A stretch of 64,000 nt of DNA from JAJFUE01 sp041687335. GTDB taxonomy: Bacteria > Sumerlaeota > Sumerlaeia > MVZB01. A program made the translations under genes and the position numbers. The DNA lies in NCBI GenBank assembly GCA_041687335.1, contig JAWLCE010000003.1, positions 1 through 64,000 of the forward strand. Direction: 5' to 3'. This document shows positions 43,165 to 51,532 of the stretch, piece after piece (within the stretch, counting starts at the first letter, position 1; each line of letters opens with the position of its first letter). Under the pieces are notes generated by a model. That model saw only the letters and a program-made list of their open reading frames with translations. It was not told the origin of the DNA and searched no databases.

Positions 43165-44373
43165 TTGACAACCAACAAGTTAATCGGCCCTTGGGACGCT
43201 TTGATCCAACAATATCGACTCGATGAGCCGGTGCTGGTGACCCGTCCCACCATGCCCAGTTTGTCGCGCTTTCAAGACCAGGTCGAGCAGATCTGGGATT
43301 CCCGCTGGCTGACCAACGCCGGCCCTTATCACCAGCGGCTGGAGGCCGAGCTGGCGCACTGGCTGGGGGTGGAGCATTTAAGTTTATTCTGCAACGGCAC
43401 GATTGCCTTGCTGGTGGCGCTGCAAGCGCTGCGAATCAATGGCGGCGAGGTCATCACCACCCCGTTCACCTTCCCGGCCACGGCCCACATGCTCTGGTGG
43501 AACCGTATCCAGCCGGTGTTCTGCGATATCGAGCCGCAGACCGGCAACATCGACCCAGACCAGGTCGAGCGGCTGATCGGGCCTGAGACACGGGCTATTC
43601 TGCCGGTGCATGTGTATGGTAATCCCTGCCAGCTCGAGGCGTTGCAAACAATATGTGATCGCCATGGACTGATGCTGATTTATGATGCGGCCCATGCTTT
43701 CGGGGTGCGCTATCAGGGGCGCCCACTGGCTTCTTGGGGCGACCTCTCAATGTTAAGCTTCCACGCCACCAAGTTGTTTTCGACCATTGAAGGCGGGGCG
43801 ATCGTTGCCAGCAGTGCCGAACAGAAACAGCGCATTGACCTGCTGAAGAACTTCGGCATTGCCGGCGAGGAATCCGTGATCGGTCCTGGTATCAACGGTA
43901 AAATGAATGAGCTGCAGGCAGCCTTCGGCCTGTTGGCGCTCGAACACATGGATGAGGAGTTGGCCGCGCGCCGGCGGTTGATGCAGGCTTACCGGAGGGG
44001 GCTTGCCGGCCTGCCGGGGGTGCGACTGATCGATCCGTCCGATACGCAGTTGGAATCCAATCACGCCTACATGCCCATATTGATCGACGCGGCCGAATAT
44101 GGGATCAATCGCGACCAGCTCTTCGACTTGCTCAAGCAGTTCAATATTCATCCACGCAAATATTTCTTTCCATTATGCAGCCATTTCCCCTGCTATTCGG
44201 CGCTGCCCTCGGCCGCGCCCGAGCGGTTGCCGGTGGCCGAGCGCATGGCTCGCGAGGTGCTTTGCCTGCCCATCTTTGGCACGCTGGCCGAGCACACGGT
44301 GGCGACCATTTGCCAGGTGATGCACGAGATTCATGCCGCCGCCGGCATGGAAAGCCAGGTATCTGCTCGATGA
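43165..44373 (+). CDS. DegT/DnrJ/EryC1/StrS-type sugar aminotransferase
   Basis: A 402-residue PLP enzyme of the sugar-3/4-aminotransferase family. Asp174 lies in LIYDAAHAFG, the PLP-ring contact. The Schiff-base lysine is Lys203 in SFHATKLF. It makes amino sugars from ketosugar nucleotides. The TTG start at 43165 has GGGAG eight bases upstream and is preferred, while GTG 43150 would place that site inside the gene. An AT-rich leader with TTGACA at 43086-43091 precedes it. It is first of a tight operon: stop overlaps the next ATG (ATGA). Confidence 0.9.
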   Translation: MTTNKLIGPWDALIQQYRLDEPVLVTRPTMPSLSRFQDQVEQIWDSRWLTNAGPYHQRLEAELAHWLGVEHLSLFCNGTIALLVALQALRINGGEVITTPFTFPATAHMLWWNRIQPVFCDIEPQTGNIDPDQVERLIGPETRAILPVHVYGNPCQLEALQTICDRHGLMLIYDAAHAFGVRYQGRPLASWGDLSMLSFHATKLFSTIEGGAIVASSAEQKQRIDLLKNFGIAGEESVIGPGINGKMNELQAAFGLLALEHMDEELAARRRLMQAYRRGLAGLPGVRLIDPSDTQLESNHAYMPILIDAAEYGINRDQLFDLLKQFNIHPRKYFFPLCSHFPCYSALPSAAPERLPVAERMAREVLCLPIFGTLAEHTVATICQVMHEIHAAAGMESQVSAR

Positions 44374-45347
44374 CTTGCCTCGCCGACCGACCCGAGTTCA
44401 CTGTCATCATCACCTGCTACTATGAGGAAAAGAGCATCGAGGAATTTCATGGCCGGCTGACACGCGCGATGCAGTCGCTGGGCCGCTCCTTCGAAATCGT
44501 GATGGTCAACGACGGCAGCACCGACGGCACGATGGACAAACTTCGGCATATCTATGATTCCGACCCCCACGTTACGACAATCATTGACCTGTTTCGGAAT
44601 TCGGGACAGGTATGCGCCATGAGTGCCGGTATTGCCCATGCCCGCGGCAAACATTTCATATTCATGGATAGCGACCTTCAACTCGACCCGGAGCAGGTGG
44701 AGCTGTTGATCACGCGTTTTGACCAAGGCTACGACATCGTCAGTGGATATCGTAAGGATCGAAAGGATCCTTGGTTTCGGGTTTTGCCGTCCCAACTGGC
44801 CAATATCATCATGCGCAAGGTCTCGGGCCATTCACTGGCCGACTTTGGCTGCACCTTCAAGATTTACAAAGGCGAGTTGGTTCGGGCCTTCGGCTTTGGT
44901 GCCACCAAATCATGGAAGACCGCCTATGTTTTTGCGATGGCGCGGGAGGTGTCGGAGATTCCAATCAGGCATCACCCACGCAAATATGGCAAATCAGGTT
45001 GGACCTTTAAAAAATTGTCGTCATTTCTCTTTGATCATATTGTAGGTCTTTCTCGGCGGCCATTCCAGATTCTCTCAATACTGTGTCTGGTGCTTTCAAT
45101 TCTTTTTACCCTGCGGATCATGCTGGCTTGGATCGCTCCATTCTCGATCCTCTCCCAAGTAACCCCTGGCCTGTTACTTAATGTTATGATCATTCATATA
45201 TTGATCATGCTTGCAGTTCTTGCCGGAATTGGTGAATATGTATTGCGGGCATACATCAATTCTGAACGAGATCCGATTTATGTTATCCGATCAATCCAAC
45301 AAAAGCATAGCCCTGTGCTTATAGATGATGAAGTGATTCAATTATGA
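44370..45347 (+). CDS. Glycosyltransferase family 2 (polyprenyl-phosphate type)
   Basis: A 325-residue GT2 enzyme. The N-terminal catalytic part has MVNDGSTDGT and a DXD-like MDSDLQLDP, then KDRKDPWFRVLPSQ. Two C-terminal helices (LSILCLVLSILFTLRIML and LLNVMIIHILIMLAVLAGI) anchor it, as in ArnC/dolichyl-phosphate-mannose synthase-like enzymes that move sugars onto polyprenyl phosphate. ATG overlaps the aminotransferase stop by four bases, and the next gene overlaps its stop likewise. Confidence 0.9.
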   Translation: MTCLADRPEFTVIITCYYEEKSIEEFHGRLTRAMQSLGRSFEIVMVNDGSTDGTMDKLRHIYDSDPHVTTIIDLFRNSGQVCAMSAGIAHARGKHFIFMDSDLQLDPEQVELLITRFDQGYDIVSGYRKDRKDPWFRVLPSQLANIIMRKVSGHSLADFGCTFKIYKGELVRAFGFGATKSWKTAYVFAMAREVSEIPIRHHPRKYGKSGWTFKKLSSFLFDHIVGLSRRPFQILSILCLVLSILFTLRIMLAWIAPFSILSQVTPGLLLNVMIIHILIMLAVLAGIGEYVLRAYINSERDPIYVIRSIQQKHSPVLIDDEVIQL

Positions 45348-46000
45348 GCCAGCGGGAAAAAATATTTATATGGGGCGCTTCGGGACACGCACACGTTGTG
45401 ACGGACATTCTCGAACTCACAGGTGCGCATGATATTGTTGGATATCTCGACGATACAGCACCGGAACGCAAGGGCAAACTTTTTCTGGGCGCCCCCATTC
45501 TTGGAGGTCGTGAAACATTCGCGGAATTAAAGGCCAGTGGGGCTTGCGCCTGTATGATTGGAATCGGACATTGTCGGGCAAGGATGCAACTGGCCCATGA
45601 GGTGCAGATGGCAGGGTTTCGGCTCATCCAAGCCATTCATCCCTCGGCCATCATCGCGCGGGATGTCAGGGTTGGATTGGGGACCACTATTTGTGCCGGC
45701 GCTGTAATCAATCCGGGAGTGTCCATTGGAGATAATGTTATCGTTAATACACGAGCCAGTATAGACCATCATTGCATGATCCATGATGGTGTTCATGTCT
45801 GCCCGGGTGTCACACTCGCGGGTCATGTGAATGTTGGGTCCGGCACTTGGATTGGGATTGGTTCAACTGTGATCGAGAAACGGTCGATTGGCGAAGACGT
45901 GCTGGTTGCTGCTGGTTCGGTGGTGATCCGAGATATTCCCTCCCTTACATCTGTGGGTGGCGTCCCGGCCCGTGCATTCAAACGTGCCTCTCCATCTTAA
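45344..46000 (+). CDS. NeuD-like acetyltransferase with left-handed beta-helix
   Basis: A 218-residue protein. An N-terminal nucleotide-fold half (KIFIWGASGHAHVV...GYLDDTAPE) joins hexapeptide repeats (VRVGLGTTICAGAVINPG, VSIGDNVIVNTRASI, HVCPGVTLAGHVNVG) and the closing VVIRDIP. This matches the NeuD/PglD sugar O- or N-acyltransferases. It would acetylate the amino group installed by the upstream aminotransferase. ATG overlaps the glycosyltransferase stop. Confidence 0.85.
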   Translation: MSQREKIFIWGASGHAHVVTDILELTGAHDIVGYLDDTAPERKGKLFLGAPILGGRETFAELKASGACACMIGIGHCRARMQLAHEVQMAGFRLIQAIHPSAIIARDVRVGLGTTICAGAVINPGVSIGDNVIVNTRASIDHHCMIHDGVHVCPGVTLAGHVNVGSGTWIGIGSTVIEKRSIGEDVLVAAGSVVIRDIPSLTSVGGVPARAFKRASPS

Positions 46001-46029
46001 ACAACCACATCCAGAAGTTAGGAAGTTCG

Positions 46030-47103
46030 ATGTCCCGCCGACTCATCAAGCGTTCAATCGGCCCGCTGCTCGGTCTGGCGATTCTGACCTACTTGTTGTC
46101 CATTGTAGATTTCTCGCGGCTCGAAACCTCTTGGCGCTCAATCAACTATGGCCTGCTCGCCGCAGGCATCATCTTGAGTCAGGTGAGCATCTATATCCGT
46201 GCCATCCGTTGGCGATATCTGCTGCTGGCATGTCAGCCAATTCCGATGAGCAAACTGTATCCGGCGGTGATTGTCGGGATGGCCGCCAACTGGATCATTC
46301 CGTTCCGGATTGGTGAAATGGCGGGGGCCTTTTCACTCAGCCGCCTGACCAACATCCGCTTCACCACGTTGGCGGCTTCGGTGATTGCTGACCGATTGCT
46401 TGATGTGCTCTGGCTGGTGGGGGCGCTGGCTTTGGCCTTGCATTTCCTCTCGATCCCATCGATCCAACTGCCGGCCCGCCTACTGGGCCAGGAGGTGTCG
46501 ATCGACAGTGAGTGGTTGGTTGGTGCCGCCCGCCTGCTCGGCATGCTCTTTTTGGCCATTGTTGCGTTGATGGGCCTGCTTTACTTCCGCCAAGGCCAGA
46601 TTCTGAGGCTGGTTGACTCCACTCTGGGGAGGGTTGCACCGAAGCTGGCCATCAACATTGTCATCCCTACGCTGGGCAAGTTTGCCGACGGGCTACATGT
46701 GCTGCGCCGGGGCTATGACATGTTGATGTCGGTGCTGGTGACGCTGGTGCTTTGGGGGATGATGCTGGTGGGCGCCTATGTCTTGATTGCAAGCTTCCCT
46801 TTAGCCACGCCGCCATCCCTGACCCAGGCCTTCTTGGTACTCATCTGCGTCGCCGGCGGTTTAACGGCGCCTAATGCCCCGGGCTTTGTCGGCACCTTTC
46901 ACCTGGCCATCGTGATCGGCCTGTTAATGGCCGACCCGACCACCGATATCGATCTAGCCATCAGCTTTGCAATCATTTATCACCTCACGCAGATTGTGCC
47001 GACAACGCTGCTGGGATTGTTTATGGCTTGGCGCCATGGACTTTCTTTGATGCCTGACTCCAGACGAACCGCCACTTTCATGCCGGATCTCCAGGATCGA
47101 TGA
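46030..47103 (+). CDS. UPF0104/LPG-synthetase-TM flippase-like protein
   Basis: A 357-residue membrane protein of about nine helices in the lysylphosphatidylglycerol synthetase TM family (AglD/MprF flippase-like domain). PFRIGEMAGAFSLSR is the family hallmark, and GLTAPNAPGFVGTFH lies near the end. ATG 46030 has AGGAAG about five bases upstream, within 30 bases of the previous stop, so it belongs to the operon. It likely flips the glycolipid made by these genes across the inner membrane. This is inferred from the context and the family. Confidence 0.85.
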   Translation: MSRRLIKRSIGPLLGLAILTYLLSIVDFSRLETSWRSINYGLLAAGIILSQVSIYIRAIRWRYLLLACQPIPMSKLYPAVIVGMAANWIIPFRIGEMAGAFSLSRLTNIRFTTLAASVIADRLLDVLWLVGALALALHFLSIPSIQLPARLLGQEVSIDSEWLVGAARLLGMLFLAIVALMGLLYFRQGQILRLVDSTLGRVAPKLAINIVIPTLGKFADGLHVLRRGYDMLMSVLVTLVLWGMMLVGAYVLIASFPLATPPSLTQAFLVLICVAGGLTAPNAPGFVGTFHLAIVIGLLMADPTTDIDLAISFAIIYHLTQIVPTTLLGLFMAWRHGLSLMPDSRRTATFMPDLQDR

Positions 47104-47147
47104 GACCACTTGCAGGGCCGACGGCTGCCTTTCAGATAAGAAGAAAA

Positions 47148-47172
47148 GTGGCGGAACTTTTAGTTCCGCCAC
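47148..47172 (-). terminator. Intrinsic terminator of the minus-strand exported-protein gene
   Basis: An 11-bp perfect stem GTGGCGGAACT/AGTTCCGCCAC with a three-base loop (47148-47172). On the minus strand it is followed by TTTTCTTCTT. It lies 22 bases after the stop codon at 47195. On the plus strand no U-tract follows, so it serves the minus-strand gene. Confidence 0.85.
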
Positions 47173-47194
47173 CGCTGGCAGGATGAGTCATGAA

Positions 47195-48406
47195 TTACTG
47201 GAGCGTCACGAGCACCAGCACGAGACCCTGACCCTCGGGGAGCGAGGTCATCGCCTTGCCGAGGATGGCGCCGTGGGCATGGGTAAAGTCCAACACCTTC
47301 ATGGCATGGCCTGGAGTCATGGAGGTGGTTAACAGGTCGCCGGGCTCAATAGCGCCGGCGGTGGCATCGACCCAGCAATAGACTCGGCCGGTGAGGGCGA
47401 CAGGATATTTGCCATGAGCCATGGGATGATCGATTTGGCCCATCATCATGCCTGGGCGCAGACCTCCAGCGCCGCTGATGATGCCGGCGACTGTCCGATC
47501 ATAAGCTTTGCCGCTGATGATCAACTCGCCCGGCCGCTCCGGATCAATGCAAACAACCATGCCGGGCTCGACCCTGCCTGTGGCTCCCGTGATTTGGAAC
47601 TGCTCGGACAAGTCTGAGCCACCGCGAATATTGATCACATCCACCGCGGCCTCACCGGCCACATCAAGCTTGGTTGTGGGCGAGGCCGTTCCAATTCCGA
47701 TGTTGCCCTGGGTATCGATGACCATATGCGCGCTGGAGAAGGCGTTGTTGGCGAATAACTTCAGAGGTGTTCCGATGCCGCCGCCAATCAGCATTGCGCT
47801 GCCAGTGCCGAACAACCCGCCCGCATTCGCGAGCAGACCCGGGGCACCAGAGCCATAGGCATTCACAGTAATCTGAGCTTGTGGATTGGAAACTTCAAAG
47901 CGGGTTGCCCCATTGCCCGGATCCGCTAATCCACGGGCTCTGAAAATACTTGTATAGCCTGTTCCCGCTGCCTCCACTGATAATTTTGCAGGCGGCGTTG
48001 AGGTGCCAATCCCAATGTTGCCATCTGTGGCAATGAAAAGGTGCCCAGCAGAGGAAAGATACTGATTGTTGGCGAAAAAGCTGACAGGGGTATTAATGCC
48101 ACCACCGATGGCCAACCGGCTTCCGGTGGCGAACAATCCCGCCGCGCCAGCCAGACTGCCCGGCGCCGTGGAACCGTAGGCGTTAAAAAAGAAGCCTGAA
48201 ACCGGATTGCTCAATCCGAACCGGGTTGCGCCGTTTCCCGGATCATTAAGACCCAACAGTGTATAAACTGAAGTGTAACCGGTCGAGGTCACGGTTTGCG
48301 TAAGCTTCCCGTTAACCTGCACATCCGGATCACCAATGATCTGCAAAGCCTGGGCGGTAGGGCTGGCAAGCGCCAGCAGCAGCAGAGAGATCCATTTGGT
48401 CTTCAT
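47195..48406 (-). CDS. Exported repeat protein, tail-fibre/peptidase-G2-like
   Basis: A 403-residue protein with a signal peptide (MKTKWISLLLLALASPTAQA). Two tandem ~115-residue units share TGYTS(V/I), DPGNGATRF, TGS..(A/L)IGGGI and GNIGIGT(S/A)(T/S)P. The C-terminal ~130 residues have MVVCIDPERPGELIISGKA, RTVAGIISG and GRVYCWVDATAGAI, which resembles the intramolecular-chaperone/peptidase G2-like ends of phage tail and surface proteins. It is isolated with its own terminator. It could be a surface-exposed trimeric fibre-like protein. Confidence 0.75.
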   Translation of the reverse strand: MKTKWISLLLLALASPTAQALQIIGDPDVQVNGKLTQTVTSTGYTSVYTLLGLNDPGNGATRFGLSNPVSGFFFNAYGSTAPGSLAGAAGLFATGSRLAIGGGINTPVSFFANNQYLSSAGHLFIATDGNIGIGTSTPPAKLSVEAAGTGYTSIFRARGLADPGNGATRFEVSNPQAQITVNAYGSGAPGLLANAGGLFGTGSAMLIGGGIGTPLKLFANNAFSSAHMVIDTQGNIGIGTASPTTKLDVAGEAAVDVINIRGGSDLSEQFQITGATGRVEPGMVVCIDPERPGELIISGKAYDRTVAGIISGAGGLRPGMMMGQIDHPMAHGKYPVALTGRVYCWVDATAGAIEPGDLLTTSMTPGHAMKVLDFTHAHGAILGKAMTSLPEGQGLVLVLVTLQ

Positions 48407-48678
48407 TCGTCAGGCCTCCAATTATTTTTCTATCACTCAATCATACTAGACGTGCATTTACATCGTGTCATCACAAAATTTTTCACAGGCGAAATCGAGG
48501 CTGGACGGCGGACGTTTCCGGCATGCAAGGTTGACATTTGAACGCGAAGTCTGAACAATTTTGTCGGTGCGAAATGGATCTGGGTATGATCGACACGCAA
48601 TGGTGATGATCGGCGTGGTAACCAAGACAGGGTGGATCGATCCTGAAACTCGAACATGAATTCATCGTAACTTACGGC

Positions 48679-50877
48679 ATGATGCTGATCGCCACTTTAA
48701 TTGCTGGGGCGGCCGTCATGCTGTTGGGCCGTGCGCTGGCGACACAACCAGGCAGGCGGCGCTGGGTCAATCTGATCATCCATGGATCGGTCCTGCTGAT
48801 GCTGGGGGTGCCGATGCTGGTACGGTTGGCACAGACTCAGATCTGGATTTCGCAACTGACCCACCCGCAACACTTCGCCACCCAGGTGCTGCCGATGCTG
48901 CCGATCCTCCTGGGGATGCTGGCGTTTTTCGCAGCGGGAGGGTGGCTGCTGGCGCGGCGGCCACTGGGGCGCAAGACCTTTCTGCTGGGTGTGTTCGTGC
49001 CTGTCTTTCTGTTGGTGCGGGTTCTGTTTCTGGTGATGTTTGACCAGCAGCGGTTCAGCGATTTCGACAACATGTGGGTGCTGGTATCGCGGGTGGCGCA
49101 GGAAGGCAGCTTACTCCTGCCCCACGATTTTGTGGATCCGCCGGCGCTGCGGCTGCTTTACCTGCGGCGAATTTTACCGGTCTGGTCGCCGCTGGCGCTG
49201 GTGTTTGGAGACACGTCTTTAATCTACAAAATACCCAACTTGGTCTTTCTGTTGGCCGCCGGGATCTCCGCCTTCATTCTGGCAGACCGTTATTTCGGCC
49301 GACAAGCCGCCCAACTGACGGGCTGGATTCTGATCTTCATCCCCGAGCTGACCTTCAGTGTCGGCGTGCCCAGCCATGATCTGCTGGGAGTCTCCTTCCT
49401 GGTGATTTTCTTGTATTTTTACGACCAAGTTTTGGCGCATTGGCAAAAGGGAAGGCTGGCGCGAGCTGCAGGGTGGGGCGTGGGGGCCGGACTGCTCTGG
49501 CTGCTGGTGGACCTGCAACGTGACTATGGCATCTTCATCTTGGTGGGGGTGTTGCTGTTCGTGATGGCGACGCTACTGCGGCATCTGATCGTCGCGTGGC
49601 GCGTACGACGCTGGGCAATCACCAGTTGGGCGCTGGTGGGACTGATCTTTTGGCTGTTGGTCCCTCTGGGCACCTTTAAGCTGGGAGGCGAGTTGGGCAA
49701 GGCCGCCGGGCTATTCCAGACGCGCGACCAGTCTCCTTTTTGGACTTATATCTTTACAACCATCGACAATGAGGGTGGCGGCTATGACGCGGCCATGGTG
49801 GTTCAAGACCGGCTGACGATGGCCGAGGCCACGATGGAGCCTCCGGCCGGCCGGGCTTATTGGGACCAGTTCTACCGTGACGCCATTTTGTCGGAATACT
49901 ACCACAACAATCTGCGTTACCTGCCGCAATGGATCCGGCGGAGTGAACGGTTTCTGCACCTTGGGGACCCCTATTTCTACCTGACGCGGCCAACTGAGCA
50001 GTCGCGCATCCAACTGGGCAGCCGCCTCCATCGGGTGATGTTGAGCATCAATTTCTGGTTCACGCCGGTTTTTTTACTGCTGGCACTGGCCGGGTTGACG
50101 CGCATGGTGGGGATGTCACGCTGGCGTTGGCGCGCTTATCCGCCGCTGATCGTGCTGGCAGCATTCATCTTCATCGTGCTATTGATCGCCGAGGTGCAGC
50201 CACGATATGCCTATCCACTCTGGCTGATCTTGCCCATCTACCTGGGTGCACCGCTGGCGAGATGGCTCGGCGGGAGCAACTTGTCCAGATTTAACCGCAT
50301 GGGCTTGGGGTGGGGTTTTTGTCTAACGATCTTTTTAATGGGATCGTTCTTTCTCGCGGCAATGGCTCTTTTTTCCGGTGCACCTGGTAAAATGATCAGT
50401 CAGCGGGAATGGGTGGTCGAGAGTTCCCCGGCGGATGATCCCCAGCAGCGGGCTCACGCGCGGCCTTATTCACATAATTTGATCCGACTGCTGGTTGGGC
50501 TGCCCCGCCAGCACCAACCGGCGGATTGGACGCGCGCATGGGGGAATTTCAAGATTGGCCCAGCCGGAAGCCTCGGCCGATTGACCGCAATGCTGCATAT
50601 CCCTGGTTATCAGGTGGATGGGGTGGAGGAACTGCTCGTCAGGCTCTTTGTGAATGGCCATGAGGTTCGGCGCTTTTTCGGCAATGAATTGGCCCATCCC
50701 AAATTTGTTACTGTTACAGATATCGAAGCCAATGCGGAGGGCGAGGCTCAGCTGGCGCTGGAGGTCCGCGCTCTAGGAAGCTATAGCGGGCCGAATTGGC
50801 AGCAACAGGCAACAGTTTCGATGAGCCATATTCAACTGAAGGCTGAACCGATCATTCCAACTGGCCCGAAACCTTGA
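48679..50877 (+). CDS. Multi-span membrane glycosyltransferase (PMT/ArnT-like)
   Basis: A 732-residue integral membrane protein with roughly a dozen helices, then a soluble C-terminal domain (about 580-732). The first periplasmic loop carries the acidic pair DFDNMW, expected for GT-C enzymes such as PMT and ArnT, which transfer sugars from polyprenyl phosphate. The family call is weak. The two adjacent ATG codons (48679 and 48682) are equivalent. It is divergent from the exported repeat protein across a 272-bp region that shows no clear promoter pair. Confidence 0.65.
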   Translation: MMLIATLIAGAAVMLLGRALATQPGRRRWVNLIIHGSVLLMLGVPMLVRLAQTQIWISQLTHPQHFATQVLPMLPILLGMLAFFAAGGWLLARRPLGRKTFLLGVFVPVFLLVRVLFLVMFDQQRFSDFDNMWVLVSRVAQEGSLLLPHDFVDPPALRLLYLRRILPVWSPLALVFGDTSLIYKIPNLVFLLAAGISAFILADRYFGRQAAQLTGWILIFIPELTFSVGVPSHDLLGVSFLVIFLYFYDQVLAHWQKGRLARAAGWGVGAGLLWLLVDLQRDYGIFILVGVLLFVMATLLRHLIVAWRVRRWAITSWALVGLIFWLLVPLGTFKLGGELGKAAGLFQTRDQSPFWTYIFTTIDNEGGGYDAAMVVQDRLTMAEATMEPPAGRAYWDQFYRDAILSEYYHNNLRYLPQWIRRSERFLHLGDPYFYLTRPTEQSRIQLGSRLHRVMLSINFWFTPVFLLLALAGLTRMVGMSRWRWRAYPPLIVLAAFIFIVLLIAEVQPRYAYPLWLILPIYLGAPLARWLGGSNLSRFNRMGLGWGFCLTIFLMGSFFLAAMALFSGAPGKMISQREWVVESSPADDPQQRAHARPYSHNLIRLLVGLPRQHQPADWTRAWGNFKIGPAGSLGRLTAMLHIPGYQVDGVEELLVRLFVNGHEVRRFFGNELAHPKFVTVTDIEANAEGEAQLALEVRALGSYSGPNWQQQATVSMSHIQLKAEPIIPTGPKP

Positions 50878-50929
50878 GCATGTAAAGCCGCCAGCGCCGC
50901 GTGCTGTCCAATCGGTCAGGTTGCGGTTT

Positions 50930-51304
50930 TCACCCGATCCCACAGGAGTGGATCGCCGCGATCAGGTTGTCGGGGAGGCCTTCCTTCGAAAGGTAATCCG
51001 TCGCGCCGGCATCCCGCATTCGGTTCACGATGCCGACATCCTTGTGCATCGACAAGCCAATGACTCTGGTCCCGGCGTTGCGCTCCAGAATGGCGCGGGT
51101 CACGGCGATTCCGCTCATGCCGCCCAGGTTGACGTCGATCACGACCACATCCGGTTGCACCTGCCCGGCCAGTTCGATCGCGTGCGGGCCATCGGCCGCC
51201 TTGCCGACGACGATGATACCGGCTTCAGCCTGCAGCATCTCGGCCAGCAATTCGCGCATGCCGTTGTGATCATCGACAATCAGAACGCGGCACGGGACTT
51301 CCAT
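50930..51304 (-). CDS. Single-domain response regulator
   Basis: A 124-residue REC-only protein. VLIVDDH gives the acidic pair, Asp in VVIDVNL is the phospho-acceptor, and Lys in YLSKEG completes the active site. The nearest relatives are the receiver domains of NarL/FixJ regulators (GLSMHKD, GATDYLSKEG), but the HTH output part is absent. ATG 51304 (MEVPCRVLIVDDH) follows GAGGA by eight bases, whereas a frame 13 codons longer has no such site. No histidine kinase is near. It may act on a partner protein by binding when phosphorylated. Confidence 0.85.
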   Translation of the reverse strand: MEVPCRVLIVDDHNGMRELLAEMLQAEAGIIVVGKAADGPHAIELAGQVQPDVVVIDVNLGGMSGIAVTRAILERNAGTRVIGLSMHKDVGIVNRMRDAGATDYLSKEGLPDNLIAAIHSCGIG

Positions 51305-51440
51305 GGTCAAATTCCTCATGTTTGTTTGCTCGGTTTTTTCCACCGGGCCATGATCCCGAGCACCCCTTCATGATAGCCAAACACCTGTATTTAAACAAGT
51401 TGCGAGAATGTCAGGCCAGATCTTCAAGTCGATATCATGG

Positions 51441-51455
51441 CGGGTCGAAGACCCG
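51441..51455. repeat. Small hairpin CGGGTC-GAA-GACCCG
   Basis: A six-base-pair hairpin with loop GAA, five bases after the ATG that opens the next reading frame at 51437. A related hairpin (GTCGGCTCTTCGAGCCGAC) is at 63312-63330. The two share AGGTCGG-TCTTCGA-CCG with paired changes. It suggests that the region 51437-51532 is not protein-coding. Confidence 0.55.
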
Positions 51456-51532
51456 ACCTGCCTCCTCAACATGCCCCCCTGGCGGCCGGATCAACAGTTG
51501 ACCGGATCGTGGGTCAACATTATCATCGGCCC

